A stretch of DNA of 64,000 nucleotides from Streptomyces angustmyceticus. Lineage in GTDB: Bacteria; Actinomycetota; Actinomycetes; Streptomycetales; Streptomycetaceae. The position numbers and the translations under genes are program-made. Below the pieces are notes generated by a model. It was not told where the DNA came from, did not search any database, and worked only from the letters and a program-made list of their open reading frames with translations. Shown here piece by piece: positions 24,659 to 33,670 of this stretch; position 1 is the stretch's first letter, and the number at the start of each line of letters is the position of its first letter. The DNA lies in NCBI RefSeq assembly GCF_019933235.1, contig NZ_CP082945.1, forward strand, positions 682,001 through 746,000. Direction: 5' to 3'.

Positions 24659-26164
24659 TCAGGCGACGAACGTGTGCCGCATCTCCGTGTCGAGCGGGGC
24701 GCCCGTCGCGACCAGTCGCGCTGCTCCGGCCAGCCGGACCGCGGCCTCGTCGGCGACGGCGCCGCTGACCGTGAACGGCAGCCGCACGAAGCCCTCGAAG
24801 GCACCGTCGACCCCGAACCGCGGCCCGGAGGGCACCCGCACCCCGAGCCGCTCCCCCGCCTCGGCGATCCGGGAGCCGGAGAGCCCGCCCGTCCGCGCCC
24901 ACAGGGTGAGGCCGCCGCGGGGGACGCTGAACTCCCAGTCGGGGAGGTGGCGGTGCAGCGCCTCGACGATCGCGTCGCGGTTCTCGCGGGCCTGCTCACG
25001 GCGGATGCCGATGGCCGCTTCCCAGCCGCCGGTCTGCAGCAGCGAGGCGATGGCGAGCTGTTCGAGCACGGGTGAGCCCAGGTCGGAGTAGGCGCGGGCG
25101 GCGACCAGGCTGCGGATGATGTCGGGGGCGGCGCGCACCCAGCCGATCCGCATCCCGGCCCAGAACGCCTTGCTCGCCGAGCCGACCGTGATCACCGCGC
25201 TGCCGGCGGGGTCGAACGCGCAGACCGGAGAGGGCGTCGCGGTGTCCCGGTCCAGCTGGAGTTCGGCCATGGTCTCGTCGACGACGAGCAGGGTGCCGGC
25301 CGACCGCGCGGCGTCGACGAGGCGCCGGCGCTGGTCCTCGGTGGCGAGGGTGCCGGTGGGGTTGTGGAAGTCGGCGACGACGTACGCCATGCGGGGCGCG
25401 GCGTCGCGCATCACCTGGCGCCAGGCCGGGATGTCCCAGCCGGCCAGCTTGTCGGCGAGCGCGACGGGGACGAGCCGGGCGCCGGCGTCCCGCATCAGCT
25501 GGAGGATGTTGGCGTACGACGGGGAGTCGACGGCCACCCGCTCGCCGGGGCTCGTACACAGCCGGCAGATCGCGGCCACCGCGCCCATCGCGCCCGTGGT
25601 CACCATGATCTGCTCGGGCATGGTGGGGATGCCGCGGGCGGTGTAGCGGTCCGCGAGGGCCTGGCGCAGGACGGGCAGGCCGGCCGGGTAGTCGCCGTGG
25701 GTGTGGGCGTAGAGCGGCAGCTCGGCCATCGCGCCCTGGACGGCGCGGGTGAGCCACGGCTCGGGGGCCGGGAGCGCGGCACAGCCCAGGTCGATCATGG
25801 AACCGGCGGCCTCGGGGGGCAGCGGTTCCAGGCCGCGGGTCGGCAGCGGGTTGCCGGCCGGGACGGCGGTCCAACTCCCCGAGCCGCGCCGCGACTCCAG
25901 GAACCCTTCGGCGCGCAGCGCTTCGTAGGCGGCGGCGACGGTGGTGCGGCTGACGTTGAAGGCCGCGGCGAGTTCGCGCTCGGCGGGCAGGCGCGCGGCG
26001 ACCGGCACCCGGCCCTCCAGCACGAGCAGCCGGACGCCGTCGGCGAGGCTGCGATAGGCGGGCAACCGGCGCCCGGCGGAGGTGAGTTGGGCGTCGCGCG
26101 GGTCCTGCGACCGGAGCAGCCGGGCGAGTTGGGGCGCGCCCACCGCTGAAGTCCACTGAGCCAT
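24659..26164 (-). CDS. MocR-type GntR/aminotransferase regulator
   Basis: A 501-residue fusion. The N-terminal GntR winged helix (about 35-105) has ARLPAERELAAAFNVSRTTV and YEALRAEGFLESRRGSGS. The rest is a fold-type-I aminotransferase domain with the PLP-lysine motif GSASKAFWAGMRIGW and VVADFHNPTG. PLP senses a vitamer or amino acid; catalysis is not expected. It is divergent from the YczE-like gene, a pairing known for a MocR subgroup, so that gene is its likely target. Confidence 0.92.
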   Translation of the reverse strand: MAQWTSAVGAPQLARLLRSQDPRDAQLTSAGRRLPAYRSLADGVRLLVLEGRVPVAARLPAERELAAAFNVSRTTVAAAYEALRAEGFLESRRGSGSWTAVPAGNPLPTRGLEPLPPEAAGSMIDLGCAALPAPEPWLTRAVQGAMAELPLYAHTHGDYPAGLPVLRQALADRYTARGIPTMPEQIMVTTGAMGAVAAICRLCTSPGERVAVDSPSYANILQLMRDAGARLVPVALADKLAGWDIPAWRQVMRDAAPRMAYVVADFHNPTGTLATEDQRRRLVDAARSAGTLLVVDETMAELQLDRDTATPSPVCAFDPAGSAVITVGSASKAFWAGMRIGWVRAAPDIIRSLVAARAYSDLGSPVLEQLAIASLLQTGGWEAAIGIRREQARENRDAIVEALHRHLPDWEFSVPRGGLTLWARTGGLSGSRIAEAGERLGVRVPSGPRFGVDGAFEGFVRLPFTVSGAVADEAAVRLAGAARLVATGAPLDTEMRHTFVA

Positions 26165-26244
26165 GAAGATCAGTCCACCTTCCCCGAATTGGCACTACTT
26201 CCCGAGCCCGGACGTGCCACATGGTGTCATGCGTCGGTCCAATT
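26151..26244. promoter_or_regulatory. Candidate MocR operator: repeated GTCCA elements
   Basis: Direct repeats of GTCCA occur at 26151 (inside the regulator start region), 26173 and 26237. They are spaced 22 and 64 bp apart, close to whole helical turns. AATTGG (26187-26192) and CCAATT (26239-26244) add a dyad. MocR-type dimers bind direct repeats. The assignment is inferred from position and spacing. Confidence 0.4.
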
Positions 26245-26263
26245 CTGCCAGGAGGGGGAAACC

Positions 26264-26947
26264 ATGCCCATAGTCGGGGAAAACGGCCCGCGGAGGCGGC
26301 TGCCGGTACGCAGGCTGGTCCAGCTCTACACGGGTCTGACGCTGTACGGCGTGAGCATGGGCCTGATGCTGCGGGCCGGGCTCGGCCTGGAGCCGTGGAG
26401 CGTGCTGAACCAGGGCATTTCCCGTCATACGGGTCTGTCGATCGGCACGGTCACCATCGTGTCCGGTGCGCTGATCCTGCTGCTGTGGATCCCGCTGCGC
26501 CAGCGTCCCGGCCTGGGCACGGTGTCCAATGTGGTCATCCTCGGGCTGGTGATGGACGCGACGCTGGCCTGGACGCCGCAGCTGCACGCGCTGGGCGCGC
26601 GTATCCCGCTGCTGGCGGGCGCCGTCCTCCTCAACGGCGCCGCGACCGGCCTGTACATCTCCGCCCGCTTCGGTCCGGGACCGCGCGACGGGCTGATGAC
26701 CGGGCTGCACCTGCGGACCGGCCGTCCGGTGCGGCTGGTGCGGACCGGCATCGAGGTGACGGTGCTCTCGGCCGGCTGGCTGCTCGGCGGGTCCGTCGGG
26801 GTCGGGACGGTGGTGTACGCACTGGCCATCGGGCCGCTGGCGCAGTTCTTCCTCCGCCACTTCGCGATCGAGGACCGGCCCGTGACGCCGTCGCCGGTGG
26901 TGGCCCGCGGCGAGGCTTCACCCGAGCACGCGATACTGCCGGAGTGA
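26264..26947 (+). CDS. YczE/YitT-like membrane protein
   Basis: A 227-residue polytopic membrane protein. It has GLTLYGVSMGLMLRAGLGLEPW, TGLSIGTVTIVSGALILLLW, the loop ISARFGPGPRDGLMTGL and WLLGGSVGVGTVVYALAIGP, all characteristic of the YczE family. ATG 26264 follows AGGAGGGGG. It is likely controlled by the divergent MocR regulator; the transported or sensed compound is unknown. Its stop overlaps the start of the next gene (GTGA). Confidence 0.85.
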   Translation: MPIVGENGPRRRLPVRRLVQLYTGLTLYGVSMGLMLRAGLGLEPWSVLNQGISRHTGLSIGTVTIVSGALILLLWIPLRQRPGLGTVSNVVILGLVMDATLAWTPQLHALGARIPLLAGAVLLNGAATGLYISARFGPGPRDGLMTGLHLRTGRPVRLVRTGIEVTVLSAGWLLGGSVGVGTVVYALAIGPLAQFFLRHFAIEDRPVTPSPVVARGEASPEHAILPE

Positions 26948-27744
26948 CCCCCGCGATACGCCCCCGCCACGCCTACCTCGACCACCCCGCGCCGCTCCCC
27001 TTCGCCCACCGGGGCGGGGCGGCCGACGGCCTGGAGAACACCGCCGCCGCCTTCCGCCGCGCGGTCGGCCTCGGCTACCGCTATCTGGAGACCGATGTGC
27101 ACGCCACCTCGGACGGACAGCTGGTCGCCTTCCACGACGCGACCCTCGACCGCGTCACCGACAGCCGCGGCGCGATCGGGCAGCTCCCCTGGCGGGCGGT
27201 GCGCCGGGCCCTGGTCGGCGGCCGGGAGCCGCTGCCGCTGTTCGAGGAGCTGCTGGAGGAGTTCCCCGACGCCCGCTGGAACGTCGACCTCAAGGCCGAG
27301 GCCGCCCTCGCCCCGCTGCTCGGCCTGCTGCGCCGCACCAACGCCTGGGACCGGGTGTGCGTCGGCTCGTTCTCGGAGGCCCGGGTGGCCCGCGCCCAGC
27401 GGCTGGCCGGACGGCGGATGGCCAGCTCGCTCGGCACCCGCGGCGTGGCGGGCCTGCGGCTGCGGTCGTACGGCCGCGGGGTGCTGCCGCTGGACCGGCT
27501 GCTGGGCGCGGCGGTACGGCGCAGCGCGGTCTGCGTACAGGTTCCCGAGCGGCAGTCCGGCCTCCCCGTCGTCGACCCGCTCTTCCTGCGCGCCGCGCAC
27601 GCGCTGGGCATGCAGGTCCATGTCTGGACGGTCAACGACGCGGGCCGGATGGCGGCGCTCCTGGACCTCGGCGTGGATGGCATCATGACCGACCACATCG
27701 ACACGCTGCGGACGGTGCTGACCGAGCGAGGGTGCTGGGTCTAG
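26944..27744 (+). CDS. Glycerophosphodiester phosphodiesterase
   Basis: A 266-residue GDPD-family TIM barrel. It begins with FAHRGGAADGLENTAAAF and has YLETDVHATSDGQLVAFHDATLDRVT, which supply the His/Glu/Asp metal and catalytic residues. The C-terminal part has VHVWTVNDAGRMAALLDLGVDGIMTD. It hydrolyses glycerophosphodiesters to glycerol-3-phosphate and an alcohol. No signal peptide is seen. GTG 26944 overlaps the YczE stop, so the two are coupled. Confidence 0.92.
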   Translation: MTPAIRPRHAYLDHPAPLPFAHRGGAADGLENTAAAFRRAVGLGYRYLETDVHATSDGQLVAFHDATLDRVTDSRGAIGQLPWRAVRRALVGGREPLPLFEELLEEFPDARWNVDLKAEAALAPLLGLLRRTNAWDRVCVGSFSEARVARAQRLAGRRMASSLGTRGVAGLRLRSYGRGVLPLDRLLGAAVRRSAVCVQVPERQSGLPVVDPLFLRAAHALGMQVHVWTVNDAGRMAALLDLGVDGIMTDHIDTLRTVLTERGCWV

Positions 27745-27856
27745 GGGGAAGCCACCCGGGGCCGCGCCCCGGACGGCAGGTGCGGACGCGCTCCGGCGCC
27801 GGGACCGTCGGCCGTCGTCCGCCGCCGTGGACGGGGACGGGAAGGCGGGGGTGGGC

Positions 27857-29227
27857 GTGGAGGACATACGAGCCGTGGCCGGGGGCGTGGACGACGCGTC
27901 CGCCCGGCGCCGGGAACAGCGCGGCTGGTACTGGTACGACTGGGCCAACAGCGTCTACTCGACGACCGTGCTGACGGTGTTCCTGGGGCCGTACCTGACC
28001 TCGGTGGCCCGGGCCGCCGCGGACGCGGACGGCTTTGTGCACCCGGCGGGTATCGCGGTGCGCGCGGGCTCCTTCTACGCGTACGCGGTGTCCGCCTCGC
28101 TGTTGCTGTCGGTGCTGGCGATGCCGCTCGCCGGGGCACTGGCCGACCGGACCGGCCGGAAGAAGCCGCTGCTGGGCTGCTGTGCCTACACGGGCGCCGC
28201 GGCGACGACGGGGATGTTCTTCCTGGGCGGCGAGCGCTATCTGCTGGGCGGGGCGCTGCTGATCGTCGCGAATGTGTCGTTCGTGGTGTCGATGATGCTC
28301 TACAACTCCTTCCTGCCGCAGATCGCCCGGCCCGACGAACGGGACGCGGTGTCCTCCCGCGGCTGGGCGTTCGGCTACGCGGCCGGGGCCCTGGTCCTCG
28401 TCGCCAACCTGGTGCTCTACGGCGCGCACGACTCCTTCGGCCTGTCCACGGGCGCCGCGGTGCGCGTCTGCCTGGCATCGGCGGGGCTGTGGTGGGGCGC
28501 GTTCTCGGTGATTCCGCTGCGGCGGCTGCGCGACCGGCGGGCCGGCATGGCAGAGGAGACGGCCGGTGCCGGCGGTGCCACGCTCGGCCAGGGGTGGCGG
28601 CAGCTGCGGGAGACGCTGCGCACCATGCGGCGCCATCCCCTCACCCTCTCTTTCCTCCTGGCCTATCTCGTCTACAACGACGGGGTGCAGACAGTGATCA
28701 CCCAGGCCTCCGTGTACGGATCCGAGGAACTGGGCCTGGACCAGACGACGCTGATCGTGGCGGTCCTGCTGGTCCAGGTGCTGGCCGCGGCGGGCGCCCT
28801 GCTGATGGGACGCCTCGCCGGACGGTACGGGGCGCAGCGGACGATCCTGGGCTCCCTGGTGGCGTGGGTGCTGACGATCGCGGCCGGCTACTTCCTGCCC
28901 GCGCGGGCGCCCGGCTGGTTCTTCGGGCTGGCCGTCGGCATCGGCCTGGTCCTGGGCGGGAGCCAGGCGCTGTCCCGTTCGCTGTTCTCCCATCTGGTGC
29001 CGCGCGGCAAGGAGGCGGAATACTTCTCCGCGTACGAGATGAGCGACCGGGGCGTGAGCTGGCTGGGACCGCTGGTGTTCGGGGTGGCCTATCAGCTCAC
29101 CGGGAGCTACCGGGACGCGATCGTGTCCCTGGTGGCGTTCTTTGTGATCGGTTTTGTCCTGTTGGCGAGGGTGCCGGTGGGGCAGGCGATCGCGGCAGCC
29201 GGAAACCCGGTACCTGACCGGATTTAG
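27857..29227 (+). CDS. MFS transporter, UMF1/Atg22-like
   Basis: A ~456-residue 12-helix transporter. The opening RGWYWYDWANSVYSTTVLTVFLGP (residues about 25-48) is the UMF1 family signature. MPLAGALADRTGRKKPLLG follows in the first inter-helix loop. Later it has YLVYNDGVQTVITQASVYG and SQALSRSLFSHLVPRGKEAEYFSAYE, also typical of UMF1. The substrate is unknown; relatives are linked to amino-acid or vacuolar efflux. GTG 27857, about 12 bases after GGAAGG, is preferred over GTG 27827 or 27851, but the start is not certain. Confidence 0.88.
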   Translation: MEDIRAVAGGVDDASARRREQRGWYWYDWANSVYSTTVLTVFLGPYLTSVARAAADADGFVHPAGIAVRAGSFYAYAVSASLLLSVLAMPLAGALADRTGRKKPLLGCCAYTGAAATTGMFFLGGERYLLGGALLIVANVSFVVSMMLYNSFLPQIARPDERDAVSSRGWAFGYAAGALVLVANLVLYGAHDSFGLSTGAAVRVCLASAGLWWGAFSVIPLRRLRDRRAGMAEETAGAGGATLGQGWRQLRETLRTMRRHPLTLSFLLAYLVYNDGVQTVITQASVYGSEELGLDQTTLIVAVLLVQVLAAAGALLMGRLAGRYGAQRTILGSLVAWVLTIAAGYFLPARAPGWFFGLAVGIGLVLGGSQALSRSLFSHLVPRGKEAEYFSAYEMSDRGVSWLGPLVFGVAYQLTGSYRDAIVSLVAFFVIGFVLLARVPVGQAIAAAGNPVPDRI

Positions 29228-29452
29228 TCCCGGGGCGTGCGGGCCGGTAGTGTACGCCTTTGGCTCACCAGGCGGACCGTTACTGCGCGCTCAACCATGG
29301 AAGGCGCTGGGTGACATCTGCTGCCAGATGTGACAAACCGGGCGCTGGTGGGTACAACAAGGGGCGGCACGAAGGAAGGCAGCGGCGCACAGCGCCTCCA
29401 TCATGGGCGGTGGTGGGCGACGGGTGGGCGCATGTCCCGAATTTCGATTACG

Positions 29453-29478
29453 GGAATCTTCACCGCCGACCGGACGTT
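29453..29478 (+). promoter_or_regulatory. SigR-type promoter of rbpA
   Basis: GGAAT (29453-29457), then 18 bases, then GTT (29476-29478): the -35/-10 pattern of the disulfide-stress sigma factor SigR of Streptomyces. It lies 60 bp before rbpA, which is a known SigR target in S. coelicolor. Confidence 0.75.
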
Positions 29479-29539
29479 GACCGGATGACGACGACAGCGA
29501 CACCTGTCCTGTGGGCGACAAGCCCGGGAGGCACGATTC

Positions 29540-29917
29540 ATGAGTGAGCGAGCTCTCCGCGGCACGCGACTCGTGGTGACCAGCTACGAGACCGACCGCG
29601 GCATCGACCTGGCCCCGCGCCAGGCGGTGGAGTACGCATGCCAGAACGGACATCGATTCGAGATGCCGTTCTCGGTTGAGGCCGAGATTCCGCCGGAGTG
29701 GGAGTGCAAGGTATGCGGTGCACCCTCGCTTCTGGTGGATGGCGATGGCCCTGAGGAGAAGAAGGGTAAGCCCGCGCGTACGCACTGGGACATGCTCATG
29801 GAGCGGCGCACCCGCGAGGAGCTGGAGGAGGTGCTGGCCGAAAGGCTGGCCGTCCTGCGCTCCGGCACCATGAACATTGCCGTGCATCCGCGCGACAGCA
29901 ACCGCAAGTCCGCCTGA
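29540..29917 (+). CDS. rbpA: RNA polymerase-binding protein RbpA
   Basis: A 125-residue RbpA. It starts ALRGTRLVVTSYETDRGIDLAPRQ (N-terminal tail), then the core domain YACQNGHRFEMPFSVEAEIP with the zinc site CKVCG. A basic linker, KKGKPARTHWDMLMERR, and the sigma-interaction domain TREELEEVLAERLAVLR follow. It binds the principal sigma factor and stabilises the open promoter complex. A SigR-type promoter lies upstream and a strong terminator downstream. Confidence 0.97.
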   Translation: MSERALRGTRLVVTSYETDRGIDLAPRQAVEYACQNGHRFEMPFSVEAEIPPEWECKVCGAPSLLVDGDGPEEKKGKPARTHWDMLMERRTREELEEVLAERLAVLRSGTMNIAVHPRDSNRKSA

Positions 29918-29942
29918 CGACGGACCTGCGCCAAGCAGCACG

Positions 29943-29983
29943 AAGGGCCGGGGCCACTGCGCAGTGCAGTGGCCCCGGCCCTT
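29943..29983. terminator. Terminator after rbpA
   Basis: A perfect 18-bp stem (29943-29960 with 29966-29983, arm AAGGGCCGGGGCCACTGC), loop GCAGT, ending in CTT. It probably also serves the convergent fxsA. Confidence 0.9.
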
Positions 29984-30006
29984 GCTGTGTCCGGCGCCAG
30001 CCGTGC

Positions 30007-30609
30007 TCAGCCGGTCAGCGGCGGGTCCTGGCGGCGCGGGGCGGACGGCTCGTCCTCGCGGATGACCTCGCCCTGGACGACCTTGCCGTCCGGCCGGTGC
30101 ATCCGGGCCTGCTGGAAGGCGTTGCCGAGCGAGCCCTGGGCGTAGCCCGTCCGCCGGTTCAGCAGCTTCTCGGCCCGGCGCTGGATCAGCTTCGCGGTCG
30201 GCGGGAAGAGGCAGAGCAGCCCCACCGCGTCGGACACCAGCCCGGGGATCATCAGGAGCAGCCCGCCGGCCATCGGGAGCGTGTTGCCGCCCTCCTGTCC
30301 GCCCTCACCGGACGTGCCCTTGGCGGACGGGGCGGAGCGGCCGGAAGCCGCCGGGTCACCCGCCGCCTGCAGGCTCTCGGTGAGGTTGCGCCAGGCGCGG
30401 CGGCCGGCCCGCTTGACCACATAGCCGCCCGCGATCACCCCGGCGACCAGCAGGAGAAAGACCGTCAGGCCGTTGGTGGCCCCGGCGACCACGGTCAGCA
30501 GCCAGATCTCCAGGACCATCCAGGCGGCGATGCCCAGGGGGACGAACCGGCGGGCGCGCGAGCGCTGGGGCGGGCGGGGACTAGGCGGTGGCGTGGCTCC
30601 GAACGTCAT
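30007..30609 (-). CDS. fxsA: FxsA family membrane protein
   Basis: A 200-residue protein with four hydrophobic segments: the first (FVPLGIAAWMVLEIWLLTVV) and second (LTVFLLLVAGVIAGGYVV), then GGLLLMIPGLVSDAVGLLCLFPPT, which carries the FxsA GxxxxIPGxxxD/xLLPPxR-like signature. Cytoplasmic tails are charged. In E. coli FxsA affects phage T7 exclusion; its general function is unknown. Confidence 0.88.
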   Translation of the reverse strand: MTFGATPPPSPRPPQRSRARRFVPLGIAAWMVLEIWLLTVVAGATNGLTVFLLLVAGVIAGGYVVKRAGRRAWRNLTESLQAAGDPAASGRSAPSAKGTSGEGGQEGGNTLPMAGGLLLMIPGLVSDAVGLLCLFPPTAKLIQRRAEKLLNRRTGYAQGSLGNAFQQARMHRPDGKVVQGEVIREDEPSAPRRQDPPLTG

Positions 30610-30688
30610 GCCTCAAGTGTGCCTGGCCCCTGCCGTCACCCCCGGTGAGGGTCGCGCGCGGGGATCACCGCCGGTGGCCGGTCCGTCG

Positions 30689-31444
30689 TCAGCGGCCGCG
30701 GATCTTGTCCACCCGGGAGCCGACGCCCCAGGCCGTGACCCGCCACAGCGCCTCCACGACGATGTCGCGGCTCATCTTGCTGTCGCCCAGTTCCCGTTCG
30801 ACGAAGGTGATCGGCACCTCGACGACGTGGTAGCCGGCCTGCACGGCACGGCGGGCGAGGTCGACCTGGAAGCAGTAGCCCTGCGAGGCCACGTCGTCCA
30901 GGCCCAGCCCCGTGAGGGCCTGCGCGCGAAAGGCCCGGAAACCGCCGGTGAGGTCGCGCAGCGGCAGGTCCAGCACCAGCCGCGAGTAGGTGCTGCCCCC
31001 GCGGGAGATGAGTTCGCGGTACTTGGGCCAGTTGACGGTGCGGCCGCCGGGCACCCAGCGGGATCCGAGGACGAGGTCGGCGCCCTTGAGGGCGGTGAGC
31101 AGCCGCGGCAGTTCCTCGGGCTGGTGCGAGCCGTCGGCGTCCATCTCGACGAGCACGTCGTAGCCGTGGTCGATGCCCCAGCGGAAGCCCGCGAGGTAGG
31201 CGGCGCCGAGCCCTTCCTTGCCCTTGCGGTGCAGGACGTGGACCTGCTCGTCGTCGGCGGCCAGTTCGTCGGCGAGCTTGCCGGTGCCGTCGGGACTGTT
31301 GTCGTCCGCGACGAGGACGTGCGCCGCGGGGACGGCGGACCGCACCCGCGAGACGATCGGCTTGATGTTCTCCGCCTCGTTGTACGTCGGAATGATCACC
31401 AACGTGGTGCCGAGCGGACCGTACCGCCGCTGCCCGTCTGTCAC
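30689..31444 (-). CDS. ppm1: Polyprenol monophosphomannose synthase
   Basis: A 251-residue GT2 glycosyltransferase. It has LVIIPTYNEAENIKPIVSR, VLVADDNSPDGTG, the metal-binding EMDADGSHQPEELP, and GSRWVPGGRTVNWP and DLTGGFRAFR. It transfers mannose from GDP-mannose to polyprenyl phosphate for protein mannosylation and glycolipids. GTG 31444 overlaps the stop of lnt (GTGA). In mycobacteria the same two activities form one polypeptide or an adjacent pair. Confidence 0.92.
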   Translation of the reverse strand: MTDGQRRYGPLGTTLVIIPTYNEAENIKPIVSRVRSAVPAAHVLVADDNSPDGTGKLADELAADDEQVHVLHRKGKEGLGAAYLAGFRWGIDHGYDVLVEMDADGSHQPEELPRLLTALKGADLVLGSRWVPGGRTVNWPKYRELISRGGSTYSRLVLDLPLRDLTGGFRAFRAQALTGLGLDDVASQGYCFQVDLARRAVQAGYHVVEVPITFVERELGDSKMSRDIVVEALWRVTAWGVGSRVDKIRGR

Positions 31445-33114
31445 TGCTGCCCCTTCTCGTCCTTCGTACGCCCGCGCCGGCCGACGACTACCGCACCGGC
31501 GCAGGACAGAAGGCCCACGATAGCGATCACCCACTCCGGGGCGGCACCGACGCGGTCGGCGAGCGTCGTTTCGTCCCGCAGCGGGATCCGCGCGGAGACG
31601 ACGCCCTGGGTGAACTCCGGGATCCGGTGGGTGATCGTGCCGTCCGGGGCGACCACGGCGCTGATCCCGCTGGTGGCCGCGGTGACCACGGCCCGGCCGT
31701 GCTCGACGGCGCGCAGCTTGGACATCGCCAGCTGCTGCTCGGGCTGGCCGGTGCCGCCGTAGGTGGCGTTGTTGGTCTGGATCACCAGGGCACGGGCGCC
31801 GGCGTCGACGGTGTCGTGCACGATCTGGTCGTAGGCGACCTCGAAGCAGATGACGTCGCCGAGCTTGGCGGGGCCGACGTGCAGCACGCCGGTGTGGTCA
31901 CCGGGGTAGAAGTCGCGGGGCACCCGCTGGAACCGCGTGATGATCTTGCTGAGCTGCTCCCGGAACGGCACGTACTCGCCGAACGGCACCGGGTGCTGCT
32001 TGGTGTAGGAAGCGCCCGGCCCCTTCTTCGGGTCCCAGACGATGCCCTCGTTGAAGACATAGCCCTTCTTGGAGGGGTGGTCGACCAGGGCGCCGACGAG
32101 GACGGGCACACCGATCGCCTTCACGGCCTCGTCGATCCGGTCGTAGGCCTGCGGGTACTGGTACGGGTCCAGGTCCGAGGAGTTCTCCGGCCAGATGACC
32201 AGGTCCGGCTTCTTGACCCGGCCGGCCTTGACGTCGGCGGCGAGCTTCTCGGTGGCCTTGGCGTGGTTGTCGGTGATCATCATGGGGCGGCCCAGGAAGT
32301 CCATGCCGGGCTGCTGGACGTTGCCCTGGACCACCGCGATGTCCACGGTGTCGTCGGCCTTGGTGGGCACGGGCACCAGGACGCCCGCCAGGGTCACCGC
32401 GGCGGCGAGCCCGAACGCCTCCAGGGCCGGGACGGCCCGGCGCAGCGAGGGGCTGCCGCGCAACTGCGAGAGGGCGGCGGCACACGCGGCGAGCAGCGCA
32501 CCGGCCAGTGCGACGGCGAAGGTCACCGACGGGGCGCCGCCGAGCGCGGCGAGCGGGGTGAACGGCGAACCGGTGTGGGCGAAGGCGAGCCGGCCCCACG
32601 GGAAACCGCCGAACGGCAGCCGGTCGCGGGCCCATTCCTCGGCGCCCCAGAGGCAGGCGGCCCACAGCGGCCAACCCGGCAGCCGGGACGTGACGGCGAG
32701 CGCCGCGCCCAGCAGCATCAGGAAGAGCGCCTCGGCGACCGAGAGGCCGAACACCGCGTCCCAGCCGACGACATGGAGCCACTTCAGCAGGATCAGGAAG
32801 AACGGCAGCCCGAACACGAAGCCCGTCCAGGCCCCTTGGCGCGCGGTGCGGCCACGGGTCAGCAGCGACAGCGCGGCGACGGACACCAGCGACAGCGGCC
32901 ACAGGTCGTACGGCGGGAAGGCCAGACCGAGCGCGATGCCGAAGACGGCCGCGAGGCCGGTGCGCAGCGCCTCCCGGCGGACCAGGGCGGCGAGGCGGCG
33001 GGCCCTGCCGGGGCGCGCGGGCGTCGCCGCGGAGTCCGTCCCGGCGCGCGGCACCGGGCCGTCTGGCGAGGTGTCGCTGACGGCTTCTTCGGTGGTGTCG
33101 GAACCCGATGACAC
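31441..33114 (-). CDS. lnt: Apolipoprotein N-acyltransferase
   Basis: A ~557-residue integral membrane enzyme. It has about seven N-terminal helices, then a nitrilase-fold domain. The catalytic Glu lies in IWPENSSD, the Lys region in PVPFGEYVPFRE, and the Cys in GDVICFEVAYD, so the triad is complete. It adds the third acyl chain to lipoproteins. GTG 33114 has AGGAAGG nine bases upstream and is preferred over an ATG at 33162. It is coupled to ppm1, the standard actinobacterial order. Confidence 0.92.
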   Translation of the reverse strand: MSSGSDTTEEAVSDTSPDGPVPRAGTDSAATPARPGRARRLAALVRREALRTGLAAVFGIALGLAFPPYDLWPLSLVSVAALSLLTRGRTARQGAWTGFVFGLPFFLILLKWLHVVGWDAVFGLSVAEALFLMLLGAALAVTSRLPGWPLWAACLWGAEEWARDRLPFGGFPWGRLAFAHTGSPFTPLAALGGAPSVTFAVALAGALLAACAAALSQLRGSPSLRRAVPALEAFGLAAAVTLAGVLVPVPTKADDTVDIAVVQGNVQQPGMDFLGRPMMITDNHAKATEKLAADVKAGRVKKPDLVIWPENSSDLDPYQYPQAYDRIDEAVKAIGVPVLVGALVDHPSKKGYVFNEGIVWDPKKGPGASYTKQHPVPFGEYVPFREQLSKIITRFQRVPRDFYPGDHTGVLHVGPAKLGDVICFEVAYDQIVHDTVDAGARALVIQTNNATYGGTGQPEQQLAMSKLRAVEHGRAVVTAATSGISAVVAPDGTITHRIPEFTQGVVSARIPLRDETTLADRVGAAPEWVIAIVGLLSCAGAVVVGRRGRTKDEKGQQ

Positions 33115-33670
33115 GGTCGCGGGCCTTCCTGCAGGTCGTGCGGTGGTGAGCTGACCGTACATCGGGAGGCCGGGATTGCGGTTACGGGGTGCACAAAAGG
33201 TGAAGAGGGCACTACGCGGTGCGGTGATGTGCGGTGCGGATAGGGGCCCGGTGCCCTTCGGGCCGACCTGGGACCCGCTGGCTGCGGGTCGACCGAAAGC
33301 CGTTGTCTACTGAGCGTCCGGGCCCCATCCGGGTCGCACCGTCCCCCAGGCTCTCGCGGAGCAGGGAGGGACCCCCATCCAGCCGAAACACTCCGTTGTC
33401 CCGTGCCGCTGGTGCTGGACCTGGCTCCCAGTGGCGGTGTGCCCCAGTGGCGCACCGCCCCATGGCCCAGCTGCGTTCGACGACTGCGCGGAGGTCTCCC
33501 GGTCGGACGTCCTGTGGTGGACTCGGCCGAACCTACCGGCCGCCGACCGTCTGCTGTCAACAGGTGCTCTGCCTGCGTCGTTTTCGCGTCGCCCCAGGTC
33601 AGCCGCGAGCGCCCCCAAGTGAGGCAAGGAGCGGCAAGCGGATCCCGCGTCGGCACCTGACCGCGCGATG
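33115..33670. other. Gene-free intergenic stretch with hairpins
   Basis: 556 bp between the lnt start and the amidohydrolase end. It contains an imperfect hairpin GTCCCCCAGGCTCTCGCGGA...GGGAGGGAC (about 33342-33372), a type of repeat common between streptomycete genes. A second hairpin is GGCGGTGTGCCCCAGTGGCGCACCGCC (about 33432-33458). Several short overlapping ORFs on both strands have no recognisable content. A small structured RNA is possible. Confidence 0.45.

Noticed and set aside
33342..33372. Terminator of the lnt operon
   Set aside because: The hairpin lies upstream of the lnt start, not downstream of ppm1, so it cannot terminate that operon.
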